Source: an uncultured Desulfobacter sp. (lineage in GTDB: Bacteria > Desulfobacterota > Desulfobacteria > Desulfobacterales > Desulfobacteraceae). Taken from it: 64,000 nt of DNA. How positions within the stretch are numbered: the first letter of the stretch is position 1; each line of letters starts with the position of its first letter. Of the stretch, positions 42,017-52,162 are shown one piece after another. The stretch is from contig NZ_OY761445.1 of assembly GCF_963664415.1 (NCBI RefSeq), positions 1,204,501-1,268,500 of the forward strand, given 5' to 3'. The position numbers were made by a program, and so were the translations under genes. The notes below the pieces were generated by a model. The model was given only the letters and a program-made list of their open reading frames with translations. It had not been told where the DNA came from and did not search any database.

Positions 42017-45000
42017 TTAAGGTTTTTTCTGGACCATGTAATACAACACCGGGACCGCCATCCTGGAAATGAGCAGGGAAGCAATCTCGCCAAACATCAG
42101 CGAAATGGCAAGGCCCTGAAAAATGGGATCTGCCAAGATCACCGACGCGCCCACCACAACGGCCAGGGCCGTCAGCAGCATGGGCCGGAACCGGATGGCC
42201 CCGGCTTCCACCACAGCTTCGGCCAGGGGCAGGCCATGACTTCGGCGCAGTTCAATAAAATCCACCAGAATAATGGAATTTCGCACTACGATCCCAGCGC
42301 CTGCCATAAAGCCGATCATCGAAGTTGCCGTAAAAAAAGCTCCCAAGGCCCAGTGTGCAGGCAAAATACCGATCAAAGAGAACGGGATGGCCGCCATGAC
42401 CACCAGGGGCGTTATATAGCTTTTAAACCAGCCCACCATGAGCATATAAATGAGCACCATGACCACACAGAACGCCAGGCCCAGATCCCGGAACACCTCC
42501 AGAGTAATATGCCACTCTCCGTCCCATTTGATGGAAGGCTCGGCCTGGCTGAACGGCTGCTTTAAGTTGTAAACAGTGAGCTGATCCCGGGTTCCGCCAA
42601 AATCCTTGGCTGACAGCTGGGCAACGGCTTTATTCATCCCAAGGATGGGGTAGACCGGACTTTCTGCGGCGCCTGCCACATCGCCGGTTACGTAGATTAC
42701 CGGCTTCAAATTCTTTCGATAAATAGGTTGCTCCACAGGAACCCGGCTCAGGGTCACAAGTTCTCGCAAGGGTGTCAGGGCTGAGGCCGGATTATGCGGA
42801 TTTCGCAATCCGATGTTCAAAAGAGAGTCAATCCGGGCGCGTTCGGCTTTGGGCAATTGAAAGACAATATCTATTTCTTCCTTATCCCGGGGCTGATGAA
42901 ACAGATCCACGGACAATCCGGACAGGCCCATATTCACGGCCTTAGTGATGTCGCCTTCACTGATGCCGTGCAGGGCCGCTTTCTCCTTGTCCACCGTGAT
43001 AATGGTCTTTTCACGATTATTTTCACGGTACCAGTCTATATCCACCACCCCGTCGGTTTGGACAAAAATCTGTTTGACCTTCTTGGCCAAAGCCAGGCGG
43101 GAGGCGTCGTTGGGACCATAAACCTCGGCAACCAGAGTCTGGAGAACCGGCGGCCCCGGGGGCACTTCGGCAACAGCGATGGTGGCCCCGTATTTTTTGG
43201 CAATGGCTGCCAGTGCCGGACGCACGTTTTTGGCGATTTCATGGCTTTGCCGGTCACGCTCCTGCTTGGATGCCAGGTTGACCTGAATGTCTGCCACACT
43301 CGACCCTGAACGCATAAAATAGTGTCGAACCAAACCGTTGAAATTGTATGGCGAGGCCGTACCAGCGTAAATTTGATAATCGGTGACATCCGGTTCATGT
43401 TTGATCACCTGGGCCATCTCCATGGCCACCCGGGTGGTCTGTTCCAGGGTACCGCCTTCGGGCATGTCCAGAATCACCTGGAATTCCGATTTATTGTCAA
43501 AGGGCAGCATCTTTACCTTTACCAGGCCTAATACAACCATGGCACAGGAACCCAACAGCATGGCAATAATGATGCAGAAAAACAGGATGCGCCAAGCACC
43601 GTGGGAAAGCAACGGATCCATGATACGGTGATAAAACCGGGTAAAAAAATCATCCGGCGCATGGTCCGGATCATGGCCCTTTTCTACGGCGCTCGTGTCT
43701 CCCGATACCACCGCCTGTTTGCGTTTTAAAATATGGGTGGCAGCCCAAGGGGTAATGGTAAATGCAATGATCAGGGAAAATACCATGGCCGCAGATGCCC
43801 CCACAGGAATCGGACGCATATACGGCCCCATGAGGCCGCCCACAAAGGCCATGGGTAAAATTGCGGCAATGACGGCCCAGGTGGCAAGAATGGTGGGATT
43901 GCCCACCTCGCTCACCGCTATGATGGCAATCTCTTTAAAGGAACGAGAGCTATTTTCCGGCAGCCGCATGTGCCTGACAATATTTTCCACCACCACAATG
44001 GCGTCGTCCACCAGAATACCAATGGAAAAAATCAGGGCAAACAGGGTAATCCGGTTCAGGGTATAGCCGTATAAATAGAACAGCAGCAGGGTCAACGCCA
44101 GGGTGGAAGGAATGGCCAGCATGACAACCATGGACTCCCGCCATCCCAGAAAAATCAAAATGAGCAAAGCCACCCCGAACACGGCAATTCCCATGTGCAA
44201 CAGCAGTTCATTGGATTTTTCAGCTGCGGTTTCCCCATAATTCCGGGTGACGGTCACCTCTACATCCCCGGGAATGAGGCTGCCCTTGAGCTGATCCACC
44301 TTGGTCAACACCTGTTCCACCACATCAACGGCGTTGGCCCCGGGCCGCTTGGCCACGGAAATGGTGACAGCGGCTTCCGGATCATGGCGGTCCTTGGTGC
44401 CGAACAATACATAGGATTTAGGTTCTTCGGGCCCGTCCACGATGTTTGCCACCTGGTGCAGGTAGACGGGATTGCCGGAATGGACACCGATAACGATATT
44501 GCCGATATCTTCGGCTGTTTCCAAAAAGGTTCCGGTCTGGACAAGCATTTCGTGGTTATTGGCCTGGGTGGTACCTGAAAAACACCGGCGGTTGGCCTGG
44601 GTAAGATGATTGATCAAATCAAAGGGGGTCAGATTCCGGGCCGCCAGCTGCAACGCATCAAACAGCACGCGCACCTGACGACGGGTCCCCCCGATCAATT
44701 TGGTTTCAGAGACCTCAAAGATGGATTTCACCTCATCGTCCACCTGGGCGGCCAGCCGTCGCAGCATAAAATGGTCATAGATTTTGGAATGAAAGGTCAA
44801 GGCTAAAATCGGCACATCATCAATGGTGTGCGGTTTGATCAAGGGTTGGGAAACGCCGTGGGGTATCCGGTCAAAATTGGTTTGCAGCTTCTGGTTTAAG
44901 CGGACAATGGAAGTTTCCAGATCTTCCCCCACATAAAACCGAACAATCAGCATACTTTGGCCGGGCATGGAGGTGGAATAGATATACTCCACACCGGGCA

Positions 45001-45259
45001 GTTCATAGAGCAGCTTTTCCATGGGGATGCTCAACCGCTGCTCCACCTCCTTGGCCCCGGCCCCGGGCATGGCCACCATGACGTCAATCATGGGGACCTT
45101 AATCTGGGGTTCCTCTTCCCGGGGCAGCATGATAATGGCCATAAACCCGAGTAAAAGCGAGGCAAAAATACCGATCACTGTCAATTTGGATTCAACAAAG
45201 GTAGCGGCTAACCGGCCGGCAAACCCCTGGTGTTCGGGCAACTTATGTGGTTCAGTCAT
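42017..45259 (-). CDS. RND efflux pump inner-membrane transporter
   Basis: A 1080-residue protein from the ATG at 45259 (MTEPHKLPEH), whose start overlaps the adaptor stop by eight bases. It has the twelve-helix RND layout with two large periplasmic loops: first helix LTVIGIFASLLLGFMAIIM, porter motif PGAGAKEVEQRLSIPMEKLLYELPGV (in parts), TM4 FALIFSIGILVDDAIVVVEN with the proton-relay aspartates, and GFMAGAGIVVRNSIILVDFI in the second half. The sequence most resembles the broad-specificity AcrB-like/uncharacterised RND class of Gram-negative bacteria rather than metal-specific CusA, but substrate cannot be fixed. It works with the adaptor and TolC-like protein upstream to export drugs or solutes using proton motive force. 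Confidence 0.93.
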   Translation of the reverse strand: MTEPHKLPEHQGFAGRLAATFVESKLTVIGIFASLLLGFMAIIMLPREEEPQIKVPMIDVMVAMPGAGAKEVEQRLSIPMEKLLYELPGVEYIYSTSMPGQSMLIVRFYVGEDLETSIVRLNQKLQTNFDRIPHGVSQPLIKPHTIDDVPILALTFHSKIYDHFMLRRLAAQVDDEVKSIFEVSETKLIGGTRRQVRVLFDALQLAARNLTPFDLINHLTQANRRCFSGTTQANNHEMLVQTGTFLETAEDIGNIVIGVHSGNPVYLHQVANIVDGPEEPKSYVLFGTKDRHDPEAAVTISVAKRPGANAVDVVEQVLTKVDQLKGSLIPGDVEVTVTRNYGETAAEKSNELLLHMGIAVFGVALLILIFLGWRESMVVMLAIPSTLALTLLLFYLYGYTLNRITLFALIFSIGILVDDAIVVVENIVRHMRLPENSSRSFKEIAIIAVSEVGNPTILATWAVIAAILPMAFVGGLMGPYMRPIPVGASAAMVFSLIIAFTITPWAATHILKRKQAVVSGDTSAVEKGHDPDHAPDDFFTRFYHRIMDPLLSHGAWRILFFCIIIAMLLGSCAMVVLGLVKVKMLPFDNKSEFQVILDMPEGGTLEQTTRVAMEMAQVIKHEPDVTDYQIYAGTASPYNFNGLVRHYFMRSGSSVADIQVNLASKQERDRQSHEIAKNVRPALAAIAKKYGATIAVAEVPPGPPVLQTLVAEVYGPNDASRLALAKKVKQIFVQTDGVVDIDWYRENNREKTIITVDKEKAALHGISEGDITKAVNMGLSGLSVDLFHQPRDKEEIDIVFQLPKAERARIDSLLNIGLRNPHNPASALTPLRELVTLSRVPVEQPIYRKNLKPVIYVTGDVAGAAESPVYPILGMNKAVAQLSAKDFGGTRDQLTVYNLKQPFSQAEPSIKWDGEWHITLEVFRDLGLAFCVVMVLIYMLMVGWFKSYITPLVVMAAIPFSLIGILPAHWALGAFFTATSMIGFMAGAGIVVRNSIILVDFIELRRSHGLPLAEAVVEAGAIRFRPMLLTALAVVVGASVILADPIFQGLAISLMFGEIASLLISRMAVPVLYYMVQKKP

Positions 45260-46298
45260 GGGATTTCTCTGTTTGCGTTTTGATGGGCTGTCCGTCCACG
45301 AGATGTTCGTTATTCTTAACAATTACCGTTTCACCGGGATTCAGGCCTGCCAGAATTTCCGTAAAACCGCCCTGGCGCATACCGGTTCGCACCAGGCGAA
45401 GATGGGCCTTGTTGTCCCCAGCCACAAAGACACGCTCCATCTGCCCCTGGGGCAACACGGTGCCGTCAGGGACAAACAAGGATGTCTTGGCCTGTCCGGG
45501 CAGCTTGACCCGGGCAAACTGCCCGGTGCGTAATTTCTCATTGTACGGTAGATCTATAGTGACCGGTGCGGTCCGGGAAGCAGGATCGGCCGAAGGCGCT
45601 ACTTCCGCGACCTTTGCCTCGATGGTTAACCCGACCGTTGGGATTGTGACCGTAAGCGTCTGTTCCGGCTGAACTTGCAGAACCAGGCTTTCGGGCACGG
45701 CACACACCGCCTGCAATTTCTGATCATTTTCCATGCGCAGCAGCACCGTGCCGGATGTGGCCAAATCGCCGGCATGTATACTTTTTGCCGTGATCACGCC
45801 GGAAAAAGGAGCAGAGATGGAAGCATAACTGAGCATGGTCCTGGCTTCCTGGACGGCCGCGTTGGCCACGGCATACTGATCCTGCATGGATTTGACGGTT
45901 TCAGCTGTGGTGGCATGTTTTTTTAGAAGATTGCGTTCCCGGGTAAGATTGCGCCCCGCCTGATTAAGCCGGGCCCGGGCCTGATTTAGCTGGGCTGCGA
46001 TCTCCCGGGCGCTGATCTCAACCAGCAGATCGCCTTTGGTTACTCGAGACCCTAACACCACCGGAACGTCGGTCACCACCCCGGTCACTTTTGCGGCAAT
46101 GGCCGCACGCTCAACCGCCTGCAGGGTACCCACGACCTCAACAAGGGTGGGTACGGTCTGTTCAATTACTGTAGACGTCTGCACGGCTACAGCAGCCAGC
46201 GCCGTAGAAGCTTCCTGGGCCTGGACGCCAACGCCCGCCAACAGGCTCATCATCAAAATAAACATAAGGTGCATACAAATTTTCATTGAGATAACCAT
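45252..46298 (-). CDS. RND periplasmic adaptor (membrane fusion protein)
   Basis: A 348-residue protein with an N-terminal signal/anchor (MKICMHLMFILMMSLLAGVGVQA). A barrel-sandwich domain split by an alpha-hairpin follows (VVEVVGTLQAVERAAIAAKVTGVVTDVP in parts; RARLNQAGRNLTRERNLLKKHATTAETVKSMQDQY in parts; ISAPFSGVITAKSIHAGDLATSGT). A beta-barrel and the membrane-proximal domain follow (SLFVPDGTVLPQGQMERVFV, LAGLNPGETVIVKNNEHLVDGQP). This is the HlyD/AcrA pattern. It bridges the pump to the outer-membrane channel. The overlap with the pump gene indicates coupling. Confidence 0.92.
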   Translation of the reverse strand: MVISMKICMHLMFILMMSLLAGVGVQAQEASTALAAVAVQTSTVIEQTVPTLVEVVGTLQAVERAAIAAKVTGVVTDVPVVLGSRVTKGDLLVEISAREIAAQLNQARARLNQAGRNLTRERNLLKKHATTAETVKSMQDQYAVANAAVQEARTMLSYASISAPFSGVITAKSIHAGDLATSGTVLLRMENDQKLQAVCAVPESLVLQVQPEQTLTVTIPTVGLTIEAKVAEVAPSADPASRTAPVTIDLPYNEKLRTGQFARVKLPGQAKTSLFVPDGTVLPQGQMERVFVAGDNKAHLRLVRTGMRQGGFTEILAGLNPGETVIVKNNEHLVDGQPIKTQTEKSHD

Positions 46299-46439
46299 TG
46301 CCTTAAAAATGTCATTGTTAATTAGTATCTGTGGAGAAATAAAAATTTTTGTTCAAGTTCAAGGCGGATGAAAATTTTAACCACAGGTTAATATATATAA
46401 TATTCCGATTTCATCCAACGAAGAAATTGGGCAAAAAGG

Positions 46440-47816
46440 CTATTTCTCAGCGTATTGCAGTAACCCGCAAGCCCGCCTTAAATTTGCCACCGCGACGCGG
46501 TGTTCCGCATTTGCCATTGCATGGCGCACCTGGGCTTCAGTCAACCGGTTTTCCGTATCAATCAGTTCCGAAGAGAGAACAAGACCCGCTTTGAAGCGTT
46601 CCCGGAACAATCGGGCAGACTCTTTGGCGGAAGTTACCATTTTTTGGGTCACCCGGCACCGTTTGTCCGTCTGATCAAGATTTAAAACCGCCTGACGGAT
46701 CTCCAGCCCATAGGCCAACTCGATTTTACGAAGTTCTTTCTTTGCCTGGTCCAATGCGATGTTGGCCTGTTGAACCCTGGCATCTGTCTGTTTTCCGTCA
46801 AACAAGGTCATATTGACACGGACGCCGGCCATCCATGAGTCACCGGAACCATCTCCCATTTCAAACCCCTTGTCCACCTGATAGGAGCCAAAGGCATCTG
46901 CCGTGGGGTAGTAACCGCTTTTAGCCTGACGAATTTGAGCCTGTTTTGCCTGGATCAGAAACGCCATGGCTTTAATTTCCGACCGGTCTTTAAAATCAGG
47001 CTGGCTGGGAACAGGTTGTAACGGGGTATTGGCAAGATCGATGTTCACCTGTTCTCCGGTCACCCCCAGCACATTCAAAAAGCCTTGCTGAGAAAGGGCA
47101 AAACCATGCTGCGCCTGAATCAGATCTTCGCCGGCAAGGGATTGTTGAACCTGCAGGTTCAACAGCTCTTGTTTAAGCATATCCCCTTCTTCAAACCTGG
47201 CACTGGCCACCCGTATTGACGCCTCAATGGCCTGAACAGCCGCCTGCCGTGCACTGACATTTTCCCGGGCCTGAACAATGTTAAAAAAGGATTTTACTAC
47301 AGCAAAACCAAGACTTCGCTTCACGGCTTCTTCCTGAAGCATGGCCGCTTTTTCCTGGGCATTGGCGGCTGCCACACCGGCCCGGCTTCGCCCGCCGTTG
47401 TATATCCGGTATGTCAGCTGCAACATAAATTGAAGATCGTCGGTTTCACCAGGATCGTTAAAATCAATACTGTTGGTAAACACCCCCTGGTTCAGGATGT
47501 TTCCAAACGAATACATGGGGTTGTTGGTGCGAGAATAGCCTGCCTGAACGCCCAATTGCGGATAAAAGGCTGAGTTGGCTTCTTGTATGGCGGCTGCAGA
47601 TGCGGCAATTCGCTTTAAAGCAATCTGTGCATCGGGATTGTTCATCAGGGCAAATTGAACTGCTTCGGGGCAGGTCCACACATCCGGCACACTGTCATGG
47701 GCAAAAACGGCAGGCAAGTGCGACAAGGCACAGCATAAACAAACTGACACAATTATGCGTACCACATCTATCCCCAACCATTTGGAACTTTTCTGATACC
47801 TAAAAACCCAGATCAT
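46440..47816 (-). CDS. TolC-like outer-membrane efflux channel
   Basis: A 458-residue protein with a signal peptide ending LPAVFA. Two tandem outer-membrane-efflux repeats contain long helices (PDAQIALKRIAASAAAIQEANSAFYPQLGVQAGYSRTN and QAKQAQIRQAKSGYYPTADAFGSYQVDKG, both in parts), with beta segments marking the trimeric barrel and alpha-helical tunnel. First gene of the pump operon, 141 bases before the adaptor start (both on the minus strand). No lipobox is evident. Confidence 0.9.
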   Translation of the reverse strand: MIWVFRYQKSSKWLGIDVVRIIVSVCLCCALSHLPAVFAHDSVPDVWTCPEAVQFALMNNPDAQIALKRIAASAAAIQEANSAFYPQLGVQAGYSRTNNPMYSFGNILNQGVFTNSIDFNDPGETDDLQFMLQLTYRIYNGGRSRAGVAAANAQEKAAMLQEEAVKRSLGFAVVKSFFNIVQARENVSARQAAVQAIEASIRVASARFEEGDMLKQELLNLQVQQSLAGEDLIQAQHGFALSQQGFLNVLGVTGEQVNIDLANTPLQPVPSQPDFKDRSEIKAMAFLIQAKQAQIRQAKSGYYPTADAFGSYQVDKGFEMGDGSGDSWMAGVRVNMTLFDGKQTDARVQQANIALDQAKKELRKIELAYGLEIRQAVLNLDQTDKRCRVTQKMVTSAKESARLFRERFKAGLVLSSELIDTENRLTEAQVRHAMANAEHRVAVANLRRACGLLQYAEK

Positions 47817-48085
47817 ACATTATGCTCAACTTATATTTGATACTTTATTAAAAGTGCATAACCCGTTTTCATCTAATCTTTTACTGAACTATAAATTGAT
47901 TCTCATTTTACCCGAAGTCAGTTCAAAACTGGAGAAAAAACTTGAGAAAATGACGTGGTTATTATAATTATCCACCGGCAGGGCCGGGATAAATATTGAC
48001 CCCAATCAATTAACCTTATTCCATAATATTCAAATTTTAAAGCTTTTTAATATAGACATTATTAAGGAGTGATTGGATCTCAACT

Positions 48086-49297
48086 GTGTTAAATGGCATC
48101 ATCATTATCATTGCTTTGATTTTAGGCAGTTATTTTGCCTTTTCCAAACGACTATCCCAATCTTTAAATTGGAAAGCCACAGTCACGCCCCTGGCGTCTA
48201 TCATGGGAAGCGGTTTTTTAATCAGTGCACCGCTTCTGGCCGGAATCGTCGGTAACCTGGCCGTGGTATGTATGGCACTGCTTCTTGTGACGGCATACCT
48301 TGTGGGAGAAGCTATCCGGTTCAATATCCGTCATTTTGAACCCATTGAGAACCAGGGACATGGTAGCGCCCAAAGGGTGGCTTTCTTTTCCAGAATTGTT
48401 CTGACCTGTGCGTATTTCATCTCAATCACCTATTATCTGCAATTGCTGTCAGCCTTTCTTCTTAACAGTTTCAATATTAAAAACGAAGTGATGGCGAACT
48501 GCGTCACCACGGCACTTCTGGTGGCCATCGGTGCAATCGGAATGTGGCGGGGGCTGGATGAGTTGGAAAAGGTTGAAAAATATGCCATTGCCTTGAATCT
48601 TGGCATGATCGGGGCGCTTTTAGCCGGCTTGGCCATTTATAACGTTAAACTGGCCGCAGACGGACTATGGGAACTGCCTCAAATTTCATCTGCCATCAAT
48701 TTTCATGATTTAAGAGTGCTGCTCGGACTCTTAATTGTTGTCCAGGGATTTGAAACCTCCCGCTATCTTGGGCAGGAACATCCGGCAGAGCAAAGAATCA
48801 GCACCATGCGAGCGGCCCAGTTGATATCCACAGGTATCTATCTGGCATTTATTGCCCTGGCAACCATTCTGTTTCACAAACATCTTGGATCGGATGTAAC
48901 GGCAATCATCAGCATGTCAACGCCTGTGGCTTCCGTTCTGCCCATACTGCTCTCCGTTGCCGCCATCGGCAGTCAATTCAGTGCATCTGTGGCAGACACA
49001 TCAGGGGCTGGCGGACTGATCCAGGATATCCTCCAAGGCAGAATTTCCATACACATTACTTACTTTTTAATCATTATCATCACAGTGGCACTGACCTGGA
49101 CCACCAATGTCAATGAAATTATTGCCTATGCGTCAAGGGCATTTGCCCTTTATTATACCTTGCAATGCAGTGTTGCATGGCTTGTCGTCCGGCAGAACCG
49201 TAACAGTATCAACAGATCAACACAACGCCTCTGGCTTTTTGGATCGATGGCCCTTATCTGCCTTTTGGTGTTTGTTCTTGGTATCCCCTCAGGGTAA
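48086..49297 (+). CDS. APC/LeuT-fold-like membrane transporter of unknown substrate
   Basis: A 403-residue protein with ten to eleven transmembrane helices. TPLASIMGSGFLISAPLLAGIVG near the N-terminus resembles the unwound first helix (GSG) of APC/LeuT-fold carriers. Other blocks include VVQGFETSRYLGQEHPAEQRI, which is like the 'GFEtsr' segment of amino-acid permeases, and SASVADTSGAGG. It is read from GTG because the frame is open upstream without another start; AAGGAG is 17 bases away, a poor spacing. No substrate-binding partner or regulator is adjacent. An amine, amino-acid or purine-type substrate is possible but unproven. Confidence 0.7.
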   Translation: MLNGIIIIIALILGSYFAFSKRLSQSLNWKATVTPLASIMGSGFLISAPLLAGIVGNLAVVCMALLLVTAYLVGEAIRFNIRHFEPIENQGHGSAQRVAFFSRIVLTCAYFISITYYLQLLSAFLLNSFNIKNEVMANCVTTALLVAIGAIGMWRGLDELEKVEKYAIALNLGMIGALLAGLAIYNVKLAADGLWELPQISSAINFHDLRVLLGLLIVVQGFETSRYLGQEHPAEQRISTMRAAQLISTGIYLAFIALATILFHKHLGSDVTAIISMSTPVASVLPILLSVAAIGSQFSASVADTSGAGGLIQDILQGRISIHITYFLIIIITVALTWTTNVNEIIAYASRAFALYYTLQCSVAWLVVRQNRNSINRSTQRLWLFGSMALICLLVFVLGIPSG

Positions 49298-49313
49298 CAG
49301 CTGAACAGCAAAC

Positions 49314-49355
49314 AAACCCCCCGGGCCTGCAAAACTTGCAGCCCCGGGGGTTTTT
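49314..49355. terminator. rho-independent terminator between transporter and clpB
   Basis: aaaccccccgggcctgcaa pairs with ttgcagccccgggggttttt around a short loop, giving a very GC-rich stem with a T5 tail on the plus strand and an A-run that is a T tail for the opposite strand. It can serve both convergent genes. Confidence 0.85.
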
Positions 49356-49379
49356 ATCTTTAATTTACAGTCATCAGGA

Positions 49380-51989
49380 TTATCCTGCAGCCTTCATACT
49401 TTTGGTACCATGACCAGGCACAAGCCGGTCTTTGTCTTTGTTAAAACGAAAGTAAACCGTCTCGCCTTCCAGGTACTCCCCTTTAAGCAACGCCATGGAC
49501 AGCGGATTTTCAATTTCCTGCTGAATGACGCGTTTGAGGGGGCGTGCGCCAAATCCGGGGTCATATCCCCTCCGGGCCACAAACTTCATGGCATCATCAT
49601 CCAGGTGAACCGCCAGGTTTCTGTCTGCCAGCCGCCGGTTCAGGGCAGCAATCTGGATGGCGGCAATATTCATGATATGTTCGCGTTCCAGGGCATGGAA
49701 GGTGATGATCTCATCAATTCGGTTCAAGAACTCAGGCCTAAACGCGGCTTTAAGAGCCTGCTGTACCGCCTGTTCCACTTCACTGGACATTCCTTCCTTC
49801 CCTGCTTCAAGCAGGATTCTGGACCCGATATTGGATGTCATAATAATAATTGTGTTCCTGAAATCCACTGTCCGGCCATGACCGTCGGTCATACGGCCGT
49901 CATCCAAGGCCTGGAGCAGGATGTTGAACACATCCGGGTGTGCCTTTTCGATCTCGTCAAACAGAAGCACACTATAGGGTCTGCGCCGCACCGCCTCGGT
50001 GAGGTATCCGCCCTGGTCATATCCCACATAACCGGGAGGGGCTCCGATAAGCCGGGCCACACTGTGCTTTTCCATGTACTCGGACATATCCAGCCGTACC
50101 ATTGCGTCTCTGGAGTCAAACATGAACTCGGCAAGGGATTTGGCAAGTTCGGTTTTACCCACACCCGTGGGGCCCATGAATATAAAGGTTCCGATGGGAC
50201 GGTCTTCGGGCTGCAGGCCGGACCGGGCGCGCCGCACGGCATTGGATACCGCATCAATGGCCTTTTCCTGGCCGATCACCCGTTTGGAAATGTGGGATTC
50301 CATGGTGATCAGTTTTTCCTGCTCACCCTGAAGCATCTTGGAAACGGGGATGCCGGTCCAGGTGGAAACTACCTCGGCTATGTCCGCCTCTTCCACGTCT
50401 TCCTTGAGCATTTTGCAGGTCTGCTGCAAAGTTTCAAGATTCTGTTTTTTCTCCTCGATCTTTTTATTCAACTCCGCAATGGTGCCGTAGCGGATCTGGG
50501 CGACCTTTTCAAAGTCCCCTGCACGTTCGGCAAGCTGGGCCTCGGTCTGGAATCGGTCAATGTCTTCCCGCATGGCCGAAATCTCCCGGATAATTGATTT
50601 CTCATTATCCCAGTGCAGCTTCAAGGGCCGGACCTCTTCTTCCATGGCCGCAATATTTTTCTCCAGGTGTTCAAGGCGCTCCTTGGATGCTTTGTCCTTC
50701 TCCTTGAGCAGGGCCTGGCGCTCAATGGCCGCCTGGGTCAACCGCCGCTGAATCTCGTCAATCGCCCGAGGCATGGAGTCAATCTCAATACGAAGCCGGG
50801 ATGCGCATTCATCAACCAGGTCAATGGCCTTGTCCGGCAAAAACCGGTCCGCAATATACCGGTGAGACAGCGTGGCAGCCGCCACCAAAGCAGAGTCCTT
50901 GATCCGGATGCCATGGTGCACCTCATATTTTTCCTTTAACCCCCTGAGGATGGAAATGGTATCTTCCACCGTGGGCTCTTTGGCCATAACCGGCTGAAAA
51001 CGCCGCTCCAAAGCCGCATCCTTTTCTATATATTTTCTATACTCGTCCAAAGTGGTGGCCCCCACACAACGCAGACTGCCGCGGGCCAGGGCGGGTTTAA
51101 GCATATTTGAGGCATCTACTGACCCTTCGGCCGCACCTGCACCCACCACCGTATGCAGTTCGTCGATGAACAGAACGATTTCGCCTTCGGCAGCTTCGAC
51201 CTCTTTTAGTACCGCTTTAAGCCGATCCTCAAATTCACCCCTGAATTTTGCTCCGGCAAGCAACGCCCCCATATCCAGGGCAATGACACGCCTATCTTTC
51301 AAGGTTTCAGATACGTCGCCTTCCACAATCCGCTGGGCCAGGCCTTCCACAATGGCGGTTTTACCCACACCCGGCTCGCCGATGAGCACAGGGTTGTTTT
51401 TACGGCGCCGGGACAATACCTGGACAATTCGCCGAATCTCCTCATCCCGGCCGATGACCGGATCCAGTTTCCCCTGGCGAGCCAACTCGGTCAGGTCCTT
51501 TCCGAATTTTTCCAAAGACTGGTATTTATCTTCGGGGTTCTGGTCGGTCACCCGCTGATTTCCCCGGATATTTTTAAGCACGGAAAGAATCACGTCCCTT
51601 GTAACACCTAAACTTGAAAGGATTTCGCCGGCCTTGTCTTTACCCTGGGTCAAACTGATCAGGATGTGTTCTAAGCTGACATACTGATCCTTCATCTTGT
51701 CCGCTTCCTTAAAGGCCAGATCCAGCATCTTACGACCGGGTTCGGACAGATAGGGCTGACCGCCGGATACCTTGACCATGCTCTCCAATGCAGAAGTAAC
51801 TTGCTGCACTACAGCTCCGGTATCGACGCCTATCTTATTAAATATGGAGACAGCAATACCCTGGTCATCGGTCAGCATCGCCCCTAAAAAGTGAATGGGT
51901 TCAATGGCCTGCTGCCCCTTATCAACCGCAAGCGTGTGTGCCTGCTGGAACAATTCCTGGGATTTTACCGTCAATTTATCAAAGTTCAT
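49380..51989 (-). CDS. clpB: ATP-dependent disaggregase chaperone ClpB
   Basis: An 869-residue protein with the full ClpB layout: the N-domain (MNFDKLTVKSQELFQQAHTLA); the first AAA+ ring with Walker A GEPGVGKT and pore loop GAKFRGEFEDRLK; the M-domain coiled coil (about 405-525), which distinguishes ClpB from ClpA/C; and the second AAA+ ring with GPTGVGKTELAKSLAEFMFD, YMEKHSVARLIGAPPGYVGYDQGG and DEIEKAHPDVFNILLQ. It has no ClpP-binding IGF/IGL loop as expected. Together with DnaK it rescues heat-aggregated proteins. No CIRCE or sigma-32 box was recognised upstream. Monocistronic. Confidence 0.96.
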   Translation of the reverse strand: MNFDKLTVKSQELFQQAHTLAVDKGQQAIEPIHFLGAMLTDDQGIAVSIFNKIGVDTGAVVQQVTSALESMVKVSGGQPYLSEPGRKMLDLAFKEADKMKDQYVSLEHILISLTQGKDKAGEILSSLGVTRDVILSVLKNIRGNQRVTDQNPEDKYQSLEKFGKDLTELARQGKLDPVIGRDEEIRRIVQVLSRRRKNNPVLIGEPGVGKTAIVEGLAQRIVEGDVSETLKDRRVIALDMGALLAGAKFRGEFEDRLKAVLKEVEAAEGEIVLFIDELHTVVGAGAAEGSVDASNMLKPALARGSLRCVGATTLDEYRKYIEKDAALERRFQPVMAKEPTVEDTISILRGLKEKYEVHHGIRIKDSALVAAATLSHRYIADRFLPDKAIDLVDECASRLRIEIDSMPRAIDEIQRRLTQAAIERQALLKEKDKASKERLEHLEKNIAAMEEEVRPLKLHWDNEKSIIREISAMREDIDRFQTEAQLAERAGDFEKVAQIRYGTIAELNKKIEEKKQNLETLQQTCKMLKEDVEEADIAEVVSTWTGIPVSKMLQGEQEKLITMESHISKRVIGQEKAIDAVSNAVRRARSGLQPEDRPIGTFIFMGPTGVGKTELAKSLAEFMFDSRDAMVRLDMSEYMEKHSVARLIGAPPGYVGYDQGGYLTEAVRRRPYSVLLFDEIEKAHPDVFNILLQALDDGRMTDGHGRTVDFRNTIIIMTSNIGSRILLEAGKEGMSSEVEQAVQQALKAAFRPEFLNRIDEIITFHALEREHIMNIAAIQIAALNRRLADRNLAVHLDDDAMKFVARRGYDPGFGARPLKRVIQQEIENPLSMALLKGEYLEGETVYFRFNKDKDRLVPGHGTKSMKAAG

Positions 51990-52162
51990 AATATATCTCC
52001 ATTTTTTATTTACATTACTTTTTATTCTTTATGGTGTAAAAGTAATGCCACTTTTGTCGCCGTCAATACCGAACTCAAATAAACTTTATCCTTGGGGTCA
52101 AAAAATGATATGATCAAACAAAAAAATAACAAGGGCCACCCCCCAAATAAGGATCATAATCT

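Noticed and set aside
42794..43309. Plus-strand frame of 171 codons
   Set aside because: Complement of the RND pump gene; coding shadow.
49410..50597. Long open frame (395 codons) on the plus strand
   Set aside because: It lies wholly inside clpB on the opposite strand, has no family features and no ribosome site; it is a composition shadow.
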